64,000 nt of DNA from Rhizobium johnstonii 3841 (GTDB taxonomy: Bacteria; Pseudomonadota; Alphaproteobacteria; Rhizobiales; Rhizobiaceae), in NCBI RefSeq assembly GCF_000009265.1, contig NC_008380.1, forward strand, positions 1,307,501 to 1,371,500, in the 5' to 3' direction. Below are positions 17,122 to 25,778 of the stretch, in pieces. Position numbers and translations under genes: made by a program. Within the stretch, counting starts at the first letter, position 1. Every line of letters begins with the position of its first letter. The notes below the pieces were generated by a model. The model saw only the letters and a list, made by a program, of their open reading frames with translations. It was not told the origin of the DNA and ran no database searches.

Positions 17122-17769
17122 TTAATGTGCGACTTGGGACGCTGCCGACATCAATTCCTCGGAATTCGGTGCCTTGAATGTCTGGAGCCCAGCTTCCAGA
17201 ACTTCAGTGAAGCTCCAGCGTACGATGCCCTCCCGGTCGATTAGGAACTGACCGACAAGCTGCCCGTGGTCGGCAGTCATCATCTGCTGATCGGCTTCCG
17301 TAATTTGATATCCTTCCTTCTCGTTGAGAAATTCGTCCATTGCCATCACGCTCATAGGCTCGGGCAACTCGCCCGGAAGGTCGATCCGTATCGCCATGAC
17401 CGTGTCGATCCCGACCTCGCGTAAGCCGAAGGCTTGGTGCGAAGCCCGTCCCGGGTCGGAAGCAGCAAGAAGATCGGGTATCGGATGGTAACGGAAATAG
17501 AGCCGCGCGCGTTCGACCGGGGTGTTTACCACCGCCAGGGATTGGACGCCTTTCTCACGCAGCATCGGGTTGAGATATGCCATGGCCGCGACATGGCGCC
17601 GGCAGAACGGACAATGCAGGCCTCGAAACAAACCGATCAACAATGGGCTGCGGCCGCGAAAATCATCAAGTGCGATCTTCCCCTCGCTTGAGATCGCGTC
17701 AAACACAACGTTCGGAACCCGGTCGCCCGGTTGTAGCGGATGGTCGACATAGCGCGTGGACATGGACAA
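17122..17769 (-). CDS. Redoxin (AhpC/TSA-like) with CPFC motif
   Basis: A 215-residue thioredoxin-fold protein. The N-terminal part (GDRVPNVVFDAIS, residues 15-27) matches the peroxiredoxin start, and GLFRGLHCPFCRRHVAAM places a Cys53-X2-Cys56 pair where peroxiredoxins or thioredoxins carry their reactive cysteine. The C-terminal DREGIVRWSFTEV is typical of the family. It probably reduces a peroxide or a disulfide in the cytoplasm, as no signal peptide is seen. It stands alone between the LysR gene and cysN. Confidence 0.78.
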   Translation of the reverse strand: MSMSTRYVDHPLQPGDRVPNVVFDAISSEGKIALDDFRGRSPLLIGLFRGLHCPFCRRHVAAMAYLNPMLREKGVQSLAVVNTPVERARLYFRYHPIPDLLAASDPGRASHQAFGLREVGIDTVMAIRIDLPGELPEPMSVMAMDEFLNEKEGYQITEADQQMMTADHGQLVGQFLIDREGIVRWSFTEVLEAGLQTFKAPNSEELMSAASQVAH

Positions 17770-18063
17770 CCTCCTCGCTCGGGGATCAGTCGAGAAAAGG
17801 CGCCACGTTCAGTGCTTCGAGGTCGAGATTGAGCGTTGTGAAACCTGACCTCTCGTCTTACCGCACCGCCAGGATCCGATCTAAGAATGGCCCCACATTG
17901 GCCCGCGGGCAAGCGGTAAACAGCGAATCGTGAATTGAAAAAGTCCGTTTTCTGCAAACTCTGATTTTTTAGCGGCCGTAGAGGCCGACAGGGAATCCGC
18001 CAGCCAGCGGGTTCGGCTGCGGTGAGGGGCCAGTCTTGCTGGCCCCTTATCCCTTATGCCTTG

Positions 18064-19560
18064 TCAGATGTCGCTTGCGGCACTCGACCAGAGATCGGCC
18101 GCTTCGGCTGCCGTCATGCGACGTACCTCGGCCTCATGGCTGCGGCTGGCGAAGAGCTCGCTCGCCATGATCTGCTCGGCCAGATCGGCCGGAAGCGAGA
18201 GGATGACGCGGGCTTCGCCATTGTGCAGGCCGCCGAGTTCCGTTCGCTTGCCGGTCACCATGCCGCCGGCGACCGTGTTGTTTGTCTCCGGATCGATCAG
18301 GATGAAAGAGCCGGAAAGCCGGTTCTGCTCATAGGGGTCGAAGATCGCCGCCTCATCGAAGACGAGCCGGACTTTGCCGATGGCGTTCATGTAGAGCCGC
18401 TGGGCGGCGTTCCAGGTGCCGGTCTTCAGCTCCAGCTGGCTGAGCGGCTGCACCTGCACGCGCTGGCGGCGGCTGCCGCTCTTCAGCCAGTAGCGTTTTC
18501 CGGGCTCGATGCCCTCAGGCTGCAGCGCGACGATCTGCGCGTCGAAGGCAAGGCCGACCTGCGGCTGGGCGTCGATCGAAACGATCATGTCGCCGCGCGC
18601 CACATCCACTTGGCGGTCGAGCACCAGCGTGATCGCGTCGCCGGCAACGGCGGCGTTGCGGACGAGATCGAAGGTGACGATCTTGGAGACGTTGGCGACC
18701 ATGCCGGACGGCAAGATCATGACGCTGTCGCCCGGCTTGACTGAGCCGCCGGCAACCGTGCCCTGATAGCCGCGGAAGCTTTCGCCGGGACGCGAGACGC
18801 GCTGGACCGAAAGGCGGAAGCCGACCGTCTGCGACGAGCGCACCGTGGCAAGCTCCAGCGTTTCCACCAGCGTCGGGCCGGTATACCAGGGCATGGCGGC
18901 CTGGCCGGAATAGACGACGTTTTCGCCCTTCAGCGCCGACATCGGAATGGCGGTGATCTGCTTGACGCCGAGCGACAGGGCAAATTCCCGGAAGTCATGG
19001 CTGATCTTGTCGAAGCCGGCGCGGTCATAGCCCGTCAGGTCGATCTTGTTGATCGCGAGCACGAACTGCTTGATGCCGAGCAGCGAGGCGATCGTCGCGT
19101 GACGGCGGGTCTGCTCCAGAATGCCGAAGCGCGCATCGATCAGCAGGATGGCGAGATCGGCGGTCGAGGCGCCGGTCGCCATGTTGCGGGTATATTGCTC
19201 GTGGCCGGGGGTGTCGGCGACGATGAAGGAGCGCTTGTCGGTCGAGAAATAGCGATAGGCGACGTCGATTGTGATGCCCTGTTCGCGCTCGGCCTGCAGA
19301 CCGTCGAGCAACAGCGCGAAGTCGGGTAGGCCGAGATCGTTCTGCTTGCCGGTGGAATCGCGCTGCAGCGTGGCGGCCTGGTCTTCCTTGACCGCCTTGG
19401 TGTCCCAGAGCAGGCGGCCGATCAGGGTCGACTTGCCGTCATCGACGCTGCCGCAGGTGATGAGGCGCAGCGGCCTGGTATCGCGCAGGGCCTTGAGCGG
19501 CTCGGCGGCGGGCAGGTTGACGACGGTTGCGGCCGAGACGGCGGTTTGGGCTGCGGTCAT
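18064..19560 (-). CDS. cysN: Sulfate adenylyltransferase subunit 1, GTPase
   Basis: A 498-residue large subunit of ATP sulfurylase, which couples GTP hydrolysis to formation of adenylylsulfate from sulfate and ATP. G-protein motifs are clear: G1 GSVDDGKST (37-45), G3 DTPGHEQYTRNM, G4 NKIDL. The beta-barrel domains follow (SRPGESFRGYQGTV). The protein ends without an APS kinase (CysC) domain, unlike the NodQ/CysNC fusions of some rhizobia. I chose the ATG at 19560, one base after the cysD stop codon, which implies translational coupling. Confidence 0.95.
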   Translation of the reverse strand: MTAAQTAVSAATVVNLPAAEPLKALRDTRPLRLITCGSVDDGKSTLIGRLLWDTKAVKEDQAATLQRDSTGKQNDLGLPDFALLLDGLQAEREQGITIDVAYRYFSTDKRSFIVADTPGHEQYTRNMATGASTADLAILLIDARFGILEQTRRHATIASLLGIKQFVLAINKIDLTGYDRAGFDKISHDFREFALSLGVKQITAIPMSALKGENVVYSGQAAMPWYTGPTLVETLELATVRSSQTVGFRLSVQRVSRPGESFRGYQGTVAGGSVKPGDSVMILPSGMVANVSKIVTFDLVRNAAVAGDAITLVLDRQVDVARGDMIVSIDAQPQVGLAFDAQIVALQPEGIEPGKRYWLKSGSRRQRVQVQPLSQLELKTGTWNAAQRLYMNAIGKVRLVFDEAAIFDPYEQNRLSGSFILIDPETNNTVAGGMVTGKRTELGGLHNGEARVILSLPADLAEQIMASELFASRSHEAEVRRMTAAEAADLWSSAASDI

Positions 19561-19561
19561 C

Positions 19562-20515
19562 TCAGAAATATCCTTCACGCTTCTTTTTTTCCATGGAGCC
19601 GGACTGGTCGCGATCGATGGCGCGGCCCTGGCGTTCGGACACCGTTGCAATTTCGAGTTCGGCAATCACCTCTTCGAGGGTGGTGGCCTGTGAGCGGATG
19701 GCGCCGGTCAGCGGGAAGTCGCCGAGGGTGCGGAAGCGGATCATGCCTTCCTGGCGGACTTCGCCGGGCAGCAGTTCGAGGCGCGGATCCTCGGCCAGGA
19801 TCATCATGCCGTCGCGCTCCACGAAAGGCCGCTTCTTGGCGTAGTAAAGCGGCACCAGCGGAATGTCCTCGGCCTGGATGTAGCGCCAGATATCGACCTC
19901 CGTCCAGTTCGAGAGCGGGAAGGCGCGCACGCTCTCGCCCTTGCGGATCATGCCGTTATAGATGTTCCAGAGTTCCGGCCGTTGGTTGCGTGGATCCCAG
20001 CGATGATCGGGCGTGCGGAAGGAATAGATCCGCTCCTTGGCGCGGCTTGCTTCCTCGTCGCGCCGTGCGCCGCCGAAAGCCGCATCGAACTGGCCGGCAT
20101 CGAGCGCCTGGCGCAGCCCCTCGGTCTTCATGATGTCGGTGAAGGCGGCCGATCCATGCGTGAACGGCGTGATGTTTTCGGCCTTGCCGCGCGGATTGAT
20201 GTGCTCGATCAGATCGAGATCGTACTTCTTCGCGGTCTCGTCGCGGAAGGCGATCATCTCGGAAAATTTCCAGCCGGTGTTCACATGCAGCAGCGGGAAG
20301 GGGACGCGGCCGGGATAGAAGGCCTTGCGCGCCAGATGCAGCAGCACCGAGGAGTCCTTGCCGATCGAATAGAGCATGACCGGGCGCTCGAATTCGGCCG
20401 CAACCTCGCGGAAGATGTGGATGGATTCGTTTTCCAGCGCTTTCAGATGCGGGTCGAGCGGCGCCTTGGCGCTCTGCGGATTGCTGAGTTCCGTATCCGG
20501 ACGGCTATCGGGCAT
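19562..20515 (-). CDS. cysD: Sulfate adenylyltransferase subunit 2
   Basis: A 317-residue catalytic subunit of ATP sulfurylase. The PP-loop-like segment [20 protein letters not shown] lies near residues 47-66, followed by [10 protein letters not shown] and the conserved [20 protein letters not shown]. It ends with [13 protein letters not shown], the usual C-terminus of the family. It is the middle gene of cysH-cysD-cysN and is separated from cysH by 127 bp that holds a short tandem duplication at 20562-20599. Confidence 0.96.
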   Translation of the reverse strand: MPDSRPDTELSNPQSAKAPLDPHLKALENESIHIFREVAAEFERPVMLYSIGKDSSVLLHLARKAFYPGRVPFPLLHVNTGWKFSEMIAFRDETAKKYDLDLIEHINPRGKAENITPFTHGSAAFTDIMKTEGLRQALDAGQFDAAFGGARRDEEASRAKERIYSFRTPDHRWDPRNQRPELWNIYNGMIRKGESVRAFPLSNWTEVDIWRYIQAEDIPLVPLYYAKKRPFVERDGMMILAEDPRLELLPGEVRQEGMIRFRTLGDFPLTGAIRSQATTLEEVIAELEIATVSERQGRAIDRDQSGSMEKKKREGYF

Positions 20516-20561
20516 GTCTTACTCCAGGCTATCGGTCGTTTGCGGCTCACCGCAAAACTTG

Positions 20562-20599
20562 ATGTTGGCTTTCCCAGGGAATGTTGACTTTCCCAAGGC
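20562..20599. repeat. 19-bp tandem duplication between cysH and cysD
   Basis: Two adjacent 19-base units, ATGTTGGCTTTCCCAGGGA and ATGTTGACTTTCCCAAGGC, differ at three positions. The duplication lies in the cysD leader. A third partial match (TTGGGAAAGCC, opposite orientation) follows near 20620, so the transcript could fold against it. Confidence 0.7.
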
Positions 20600-20642
20600 T
20601 GCGGCGGTCGCCGCGCCCTGATTGGGAAAGCCGTGGGGTGGT

Positions 20643-21401
20643 TTACTGTGCGGTGATCGCTGCGGCCTCTTCGGCGACATGCAGGCCGCATTCGCGCGTT
20701 TCGTCCTGCTCCCACCACCAGCGGCCGGCGCGTTCCGGCTCGCCGGGCTTGATCGCCCGCGTGCAGGGCTCGCAGCCGATCGAGGGATAACCGCGAGCGT
20801 GCAGCGGATTGATCGGCACGCCGTTTGTGGAAACGAAGGCCTTGATCGCCTCCAGGTCCCAGTCGGCGAGCGGATTGACCTTCAGCAGGTGGCGTTCAGC
20901 GTCGTATTCGGCAAAAGGCGTTTCGGCGCGGTTGGCCGATTGGCCGCGGCGCAGGCCGGTGACCCAGATCGCAGCACCTTCGAGGGCACGCGCAAGCGGC
21001 TTCAGCTTGCGCATGCCGCAACAGGCATGCCGGGCCTCGACGCTCTCATAGAAACCGTTGAGGCCGTATTGCGCCGCATAGGCGTCGATATCGGCCTTCT
21101 CGGGCTCGAAGCGATGGATATGGATGTCGTACTGGCTTTCGGTCTCTTCGATCAGCGACAGCGTCTCGGCAAACAGCCGGCCGGTCTGCAGCGTCGCGAT
21201 ATCGATCGGCAGGCGGTGCGTGCCGATCTCGGCGGTGATCACCTGGTCCTCGATGCCGAGTGACGTCGTGAACACCACGCGGCCGCCAAGGCCGGAGACC
21301 AGCGACAGACGTCCGGCAAGGTCGAGACCCGCCAGTCTGTCGTTCAGCGCCTCGGCTTCCGCAATCGGCCCTTCTTCCGCAATCGCATTGATAGCAGTCA
21401 T
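20643..21401 (-). CDS. cysH: Adenylylsulfate (APS) reductase
   Basis: A 252-residue assimilatory reductase that converts activated sulfate to sulfite with thioredoxin. Two cysteine pairs, Cys127-Cys128 (ACCGMRK) and Cys210-X2-Cys213 (IGCEPCTRA), bind a [4Fe-4S] cluster and mark the bacterial APS-type enzyme, in contrast to the PAPS-type of enterobacteria. The catalytic Cys238 lies in ECGLH near the C-terminus. First gene of cysH-cysD-cysN; the ribosome binding site is AAAGGA. It is divergent from an Rrf2 regulator, a likely controller. Confidence 0.95.
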   Translation of the reverse strand: MTAINAIAEEGPIAEAEALNDRLAGLDLAGRLSLVSGLGGRVVFTTSLGIEDQVITAEIGTHRLPIDIATLQTGRLFAETLSLIEETESQYDIHIHRFEPEKADIDAYAAQYGLNGFYESVEARHACCGMRKLKPLARALEGAAIWVTGLRRGQSANRAETPFAEYDAERHLLKVNPLADWDLEAIKAFVSTNGVPINPLHARGYPSIGCEPCTRAIKPGEPERAGRWWWEQDETRECGLHVAEEAAAITAQ

Positions 21402-21821
21402 GAGAATCCTGTCCTTTGTTGCCAGGAGTATCGCAGTTCACGCATGGATCGGACAGAAAAAGGGATTTCGAAAGCTGCGGCCGGAGGAGCAAATATCTCT
21501 CCGAAGCTGCCGCGATGCAGAAAAGCAGCCGCCTGCGGATGAAAATCCACATCGGCAGCTCGAATGTCTATAGAAATAGTAGAGTTACACGCAGCCTGTC
21601 AATCCGAAATCTGAAGTGATGCCGAAAATGGTGCAGAAGGCGCGGTTTTGGCATAGATTAAGCGCACTTGGCCGAGAGCAAAAAACAAGGTCAAAACGCT
21701 TGTCTCTCAAGGCTTTCTCCGGCGCGTTCAAATTCCGTTCATGCTGGTTGTGCCATAGAGGCAAAAGAACTTCCGTAGCGGTGCGAAGATTCGTGCCGCC
21801 TGTGTGTGTCGATGGTCAAAA
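21402..21821. other. cysH / Rrf2 divergent intergenic region
   Basis: No gene is supported in these 420 bp. They hold the promoters of cysH and the Rrf2 gene. The one AT-rich partial dyad is CTATAGAAATAGTAG at 21568-21582, a weak operator candidate about 170 bases ahead of cysH. A GC-rich stem around 21505-21535 lies between it and the cysH start. Confidence 0.4.
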
Positions 21822-22268
21822 ATGATTACGCAAAAGGCGAAATATGCGCTGCGGGCGCTCACGGTCCTGGCTGATGCCGATGCCGACGAACCGGTGATGA
21901 TTTCAGATATCGCGGCGCAGCAGAAGATCCCGAAGAAGTTCCTCGAACAGATCCTGCTCGACCTGAAACATCACGGCGTCGTCGCCAGCCGTCGCGGCAA
22001 GCAGGGCGGTTATCTTCTGCTGAAGCCCGCCCACACCATCACCTTCGGCGAGATCCTGCGCATCATCGATGGTCCGATCGCACCGCTTCCGTGCCTGTCG
22101 ATCACCGCCTACCGCCGGTGCGACGATTGCGACGGCGAACAGAACTGTCAGATCCGCCACGTCTTCGCCAAGGTCGCCGACGCCACCCGCAAGGTGCTGT
22201 TCTCGACGACCATCGCCGATGCCATCGCCCCAAAGCACAGCGCCGAAGTCACCCGGCTGCTGGCTTGA
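21822..22268 (+). CDS. Rrf2 family transcriptional regulator
   Basis: A 148-residue Rrf2 regulator. The winged helix covers residues 1-65 (MITQKAKYALRALTVLA, then IPKKFLEQILLDLKHHGVV and SRRGKQGGYLL). It carries Cys91, Cys100, Cys103 and Cys109, close to where IscR, NsrR and RirA bind an Fe-S cluster. Spacing is not that of IscR, so cluster binding is an inference. Divergent from cysH, it is a plausible sensor of sulfur or Fe-S status for sulfate assimilation, analogous to CymR-type regulators. I chose the ATG that starts the conserved ITQKAKYAL. Confidence 0.85.
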   Translation: MITQKAKYALRALTVLADADADEPVMISDIAAQQKIPKKFLEQILLDLKHHGVVASRRGKQGGYLLLKPAHTITFGEILRIIDGPIAPLPCLSITAYRRCDDCDGEQNCQIRHVFAKVADATRKVLFSTTIADAIAPKHSAEVTRLLA

Positions 22269-22314
22269 GCTTTAGGGTTACGTCAGGAACAAATAAACGA
22301 CGATTGTCTCGACC

Positions 22315-23076
22315 CTACGGCCGGAGACCTCCTATCGTATAGCCGCCATCAACGGTGATCTCTTGCCCGGTGACGAAGTTGGCGTCTTCGGAAAGCAGCC
22401 AGGCGACGGTCCCCGCAAGATCCTCCGATGTCCCGTTTCGCCCAAGAGGCGTGTGCGCGGCGAGGCGTGCGGCAAAAACCGGATCGATAACATCATCTGC
22501 CATCGGGGTCAGAATGATGCCTGGATTGATGGCATTGATCCGGATGTTTCGAGGACCTTGCTCCACCGCGAAGGTGCGCATCATGGCAAGCAAGGCCCCC
22601 TTCGTGCTTGCGTAGGCTCCCGCACCCGGCATCACGCCGCCTGCCGTCCACGAGGCGTTGATGAGGATGCTGCCTCCTTTCAGAAAGGGTAGGCAGTGCT
22701 TGAGCGTGAAGAATGTCCCTCGAAGGTTGGTGGCGATCAGCGCGTCGAAATCATCCGCATCGGTCACCGCCAGTGGCTTGAATTCGCCGAGAACCCCGGC
22801 ATTGGCAAACACGGCGTCCAGGCGTCCGAAGCGTTCGATCGTCTGCTCGACAGTCGCCGCGACGGCTTCGTTATCTGCAATATCGCAAGCAATCGCGATT
22901 GCCGCACCGCCCGATGCCTCGATCTCCGACAGCAGCTGACGGATTGGATCGGGGCGGCGGCCGACGAGGGCAATCTGTGCACCTTCGGCCACCAGGCGAA
23001 GGGCAGCGGCCCGCCCCATACCCGTTCCAGCACCTGTAATGAGAACCGTTTTGCCGATGAATCGGGTTTGCGTCAT
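22315..23076 (-). CDS. SDR family oxidoreductase
   Basis: A 253-residue classical short-chain dehydrogenase. Cofactor motif TGAGTGMGRAAALRL (residues 14-28), NAG motif VFANAGVLG, catalytic Tyr-X3-Lys in AGAYASTKGALL, and the C-terminal NPGIILTPM and FVTGQEITVDGGYTIGG. VGRRPDP after the second strand suggests NADP(H). The start at 23076 follows AAGGAG; longer in-frame starts have no site. The substrate is unknown. Divergent from the LysR gene at 23179, with about 100 bp between starts. Confidence 0.92.
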   Translation of the reverse strand: MTQTRFIGKTVLITGAGTGMGRAAALRLVAEGAQIALVGRRPDPIRQLLSEIEASGGAAIAIACDIADNEAVAATVEQTIERFGRLDAVFANAGVLGEFKPLAVTDADDFDALIATNLRGTFFTLKHCLPFLKGGSILINASWTAGGVMPGAGAYASTKGALLAMMRTFAVEQGPRNIRINAINPGIILTPMADDVIDPVFAARLAAHTPLGRNGTSEDLAGTVAWLLSEDANFVTGQEITVDGGYTIGGLRP

Positions 23077-23178
23077 GTCTTGCTCCTTGAAATGAATTGC
23101 GTCATGGCCGTTGTAATTCCAGCGACATTCCATGATAATTGGAGAAATTTCGTATTCATTTGAAAGCAGAATTATCGA

Positions 23179-24093
23179 ATGGGCCTTTTTCGCTCCATGC
23201 AGGTGTTTGTCACGACGGTGCAGGAAGGCTCGATGAGCGCAGCATCGGTGAAGCTCGGCATATCGCCGGCGATGGTTGGGCAACACGTGGCCGCACTGGA
23301 AGAGCGGCTTGGTACGCGCCTTCTAAACAGAACCACGCGTCGCCAGAGCTTGACCGATTTCGGCATGAGCTATGTCGAGCAGTGCAGGGACATCCTGGAG
23401 CGCGTAGCAATTACGGATCAGGACGCGGAGGCATCGCAGACGAAACCGCGAGGGTTATTGAGGATCACGGCACCGACGACTTTTGGGGCAGAGGTTTTAA
23501 TGCCGGCTTTGCATCGTTATCGAAAGCTTGCCCCTGACGTGACGCTGGATATTACCTTGACGGATCGCAACGTCGATATCGTCGAAGAAGGTTTCGACAT
23601 TGCTATCCGCATTGGAGAGTTGCCCGATAGCCGCCTCATCGCGCGTCATCTCGCTCCCTATCGAATGATGATTTGTGCTTCACCCGATTACCTCGAAAGG
23701 CACGGGAATCCCGGCCATCCAAGCGAACTTTCCGGCCACGAAACCATCGGCTTTACCCCGGCAGCACGGTCGCCATGGAAGCTGTCGAAAGGCAAGGATG
23801 AGGTCGAAGTCGTCCCTAAAACGGCAATCACCGTCAACAGCGGTCAGGCTGTCCGCATGGCCGCTCGGGCTGGACTGGGTGTCATCATGCAGCCATCCAT
23901 TCTCCTGACGTCGGATACTCAGGCTGGCCTTCTCGTCCGGCTCTTCCCGGATTGGCATCTGCGTGAGCGGCCCATGTCGCTCATCTACCACCGTGATCGA
24001 CGCATGACCCCGCGCTTGCGCAGCATCATCGCCTTTGCCATTGCAGAATTCGGCGCGGAACCTGTGGGCCAGGCATATCGTCCTGCCGAATGA
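23179..24093 (+). CDS. LysR family transcriptional regulator
   Basis: A 304-residue LysR regulator with winged helix at residues 1-60 (MQVFVTTVQEGSMSAASVKL, ISPAMVGQHVAALEERLGT) and effector domain from about residue 90 (RGLLRITAPTTFGAEVLMPA). It belongs to the CrgA-like subgroup, as do the regulators at 11243 and 12981. Its likely target is the divergent SDR gene. Complete; the C-terminus passes into a 110-bp gap before the DUF6152 gene. Confidence 0.9.
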   Translation: MGLFRSMQVFVTTVQEGSMSAASVKLGISPAMVGQHVAALEERLGTRLLNRTTRRQSLTDFGMSYVEQCRDILERVAITDQDAEASQTKPRGLLRITAPTTFGAEVLMPALHRYRKLAPDVTLDITLTDRNVDIVEEGFDIAIRIGELPDSRLIARHLAPYRMMICASPDYLERHGNPGHPSELSGHETIGFTPAARSPWKLSKGKDEVEVVPKTAITVNSGQAVRMAARAGLGVIMQPSILLTSDTQAGLLVRLFPDWHLRERPMSLIYHRDRRMTPRLRSIIAFAIAEFGAEPVGQAYRPAE

Positions 24094-24203
24094 CCTGAAG
24101 TCATTTGCCGGCAGAGACGCCTCTTGCTTCAAGATTTGGTGAAATCCCTTTTCTTCCAGTCGGGATGCTCCACCTGCCTGCCTATGCTGGTAGGGAGAGT
24201 ATC

Positions 24204-24590
24204 ATGCTTGGAATTTCAGCACAGCGGATCGTGGCTGCGGCCATATTCTCGGCGGCCCTCGCGACAGGTGCTGCCGCTCATCACGGCTGGTCGTGGGCCG
24301 AGGCGGATCAGATCGAACTGCGCGGCACCATCGAGAAGATCTCCATGGGTGGACCGCATCCGACGCTCGATGTCGCCACCGCCGATGACGGCGTCTGGCT
24401 CATCGAACTCGGAAATCCGCGCCAGACGGAACGCTCCGGTTTCGTCGAAGGTGTGGCCAAGCCCGGCGACAAGGTGGCGGTCCTTGGAAACCGTTCGCAG
24501 GATCCAAAAGAGAAGCGGCTGAAGGCCGTGCGCCTCACCATCGGCGAGAAGCGCTACGATATCTATCCCGACCGCATCAAGACGAACTGA
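24204..24590 (+). CDS. DUF6152 family exported protein
   Basis: A 128-residue protein with a signal peptide (basic start, hydrophobic residues about 8-24, cleavage near GAAA) followed directly by HHGWSWAEADQIELRGTIEK, the DUF6152 opening with its paired histidines. The rest is a small beta-barrel-like domain (VWLIELGNPRQTERSGF). The start at 24204 has a GGGAGAG site. The family is exported and uncharacterised; the His-His pair right after cleavage could bind metal (inference). It precedes a membrane protein by 19 bp and probably forms an operon with it. Confidence 0.75.
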   Translation: MLGISAQRIVAAAIFSAALATGAAAHHGWSWAEADQIELRGTIEKISMGGPHPTLDVATADDGVWLIELGNPRQTERSGFVEGVAKPGDKVAVLGNRSQDPKEKRLKAVRLTIGEKRYDIYPDRIKTN

Positions 24591-24609
24591 CCTCTGGGCG
24601 AACTGAGCT

Positions 24610-25083
24610 GTGATCGACATTCTCGAATGGCTGTCGGCAACGACACCTGCGGTCGCGCTCCGGCGCTCCGGAACACTCTACATGTTCGTCAACGCAGCCC
24701 ATATCCTGGCGATCGGCCTTCTCGTCGGCGCCATCCTGCCGCTCGATCTGAGGCTCGCCGGCTTCTTCCGCAAGGTGCCGGTTGAGATCGTCGCGCCGTT
24801 TCTGTCGCGCTCCGCCGGCGTCGGCCTTGCCGCGGCTATTGTCACCGGCTTCTGCCTTTTCAGCGTCCGGGCGGTCGAATATGCCGGCAATCCCGCTTTC
24901 CTCGCCAAGCTTTGCCTGATCGCGCTCGGCCTTCTCAACCTGTCGATCGTGCACCTCGGGCGAGGCTGGAACACGGCTGTTTCATCAGGAATCGTCCGGC
25001 CCGGCCTGCGTGTGTTCGCCGCCCTGTCGGCCGCGATCTGGATCGCTGCCGTGATCGCCGGACGGTGGATCGGATTTCTCTGA
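24610..25083 (+). CDS. DUF6644-like inner-membrane protein
   Basis: A 157-residue protein starting at GTG. Four hydrophobic segments are visible: about residues 25-48, 69-87, 98-116 and 132-154. Two histidines lie near membrane helices (VNAAHILAIGL, LSIVHLGRGW), as in haem-binding or redox membrane proteins, though no family proof exists. Size and layout match the uncharacterised DUF6644 group, which often accompanies DUF6152 genes. Operon with the gene before it. Confidence 0.65.
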   Translation: MIDILEWLSATTPAVALRRSGTLYMFVNAAHILAIGLLVGAILPLDLRLAGFFRKVPVEIVAPFLSRSAGVGLAAAIVTGFCLFSVRAVEYAGNPAFLAKLCLIALGLLNLSIVHLGRGWNTAVSSGIVRPGLRVFAALSAAIWIAAVIAGRWIGFL

Positions 25084-25174
25084 TGTGATCGCTCCCGATT
25101 TCTCAACCCCGGCGCATATGAATTGCGTCAGGTGGAGGGGAGTTGAATATAACACGACGATCCATCATATTGCA

Positions 25175-25186
25175 TTGCAATTGCAA
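25175..25186. promoter_or_regulatory. Palindrome ahead of the toxin-antitoxin pair
   Basis: TTGCAATTGCAA is a perfect 12-bp palindrome ending 14 bases before the antitoxin start, flanked by further TTGCA-type half-sites. Type II antitoxins repress their own promoters at such sites, so this is a likely operator. Confidence 0.55.
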
Positions 25187-25200
25187 CGCATGAGGAAGTC

Positions 25201-25482
25201 ATGAAAACGGCATCGCTCCCGTCCCTTCGCGTGGATCCTGAATTGCGCGCTGCCGCCGAAAGCGTTCTCAAAGAAGGCGAGAGCCTGTCGTCGCTGATAG
25301 AGGACTCTCTTCGCCGCCAGATCGATTATAGAAAAACCCAAGCGGAGTTCATCGCACGCGGTCTGGCCGGTTTGGCGGAAGCGCAGCGGACCGGTGTGTT
25401 TTACACAACGGACGACATTCAGAAGTTGATGCGCAAAAAGCTTGAAAAGGCGAAAGCTCGTAAATCAGCGCAGCAGAAATGA
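25201..25482 (+). CDS. Type II antitoxin (ribbon-helix-helix-like)
   Basis: A 93-residue protein. The N-terminal part (SLPSLRVDPELRAAAESVLK, then ESLSSLIEDSLRRQI) has the beta-strand plus two-helix plan of a DNA-binding ribbon-helix-helix antitoxin; the C-terminus (about 45-93) is a charged helix rich in Lys, which would wrap the toxin. It overlaps the toxin start by 4 bp (ATGA), the normal coupling. The palindrome at 25175 is a likely self-regulation site. Confidence 0.78.
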   Translation: MKTASLPSLRVDPELRAAAESVLKEGESLSSLIEDSLRRQIDYRKTQAEFIARGLAGLAEAQRTGVFYTTDDIQKLMRKKLEKAKARKSAQQK

Positions 25483-25778
25483 CCTTCGAGCTAAAGTACA
25501 CCCAGACCTTCTATGAAGATCTGGACCGGCTCGCCGATTTTCTGATCGAACGTGATCCGGATTTGGCGGAACGTGCCCTCAACGCCATCCAAAAAGCGCT
25601 GATGATACTCCAGGATTTCCCGCTTATGGCCAGACGCGCATCTGCGGATGATCCTTTGCTGCGCGAACTCGTCGGACCATTCGGTTCAGCCGGATATGTC
25701 ATTCTTTTCAAAGTGGTGAGCGAAACGAGCGTCATTGTGCTCGCCGTCCGTCACCAGCGCGAAGAAGATTACCACTGA
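25479..25778 (+). CDS. RelE/ParE family toxin
   Basis: A 99-residue protein with the RelE/ParE fold pattern: FELKYTQTFYEDLDRLADFL at the start, LAERALNAIQKALMIL in the second helix, then PFGSAGYVILFKV and VIVLAVRHQREEDYH, the C-terminal strand and basic end common to ParE-type toxins. These act on gyrase or on ribosome-bound mRNA; which one applies here cannot be told. Its stop codon abuts the stop of convergent betA with no spacer. Confidence 0.85.
   Translation: MTFELKYTQTFYEDLDRLADFLIERDPDLAERALNAIQKALMILQDFPLMARRASADDPLLRELVGPFGSAGYVILFKVVSETSVIVLAVRHQREEDYH

Noticed and set aside
18026..18046. Terminator for cysN at GGGGCCAG/CTGGCCCC
   Set aside because: The stem is strong, but on the minus strand no T-run follows, so I did not list it as a terminator.
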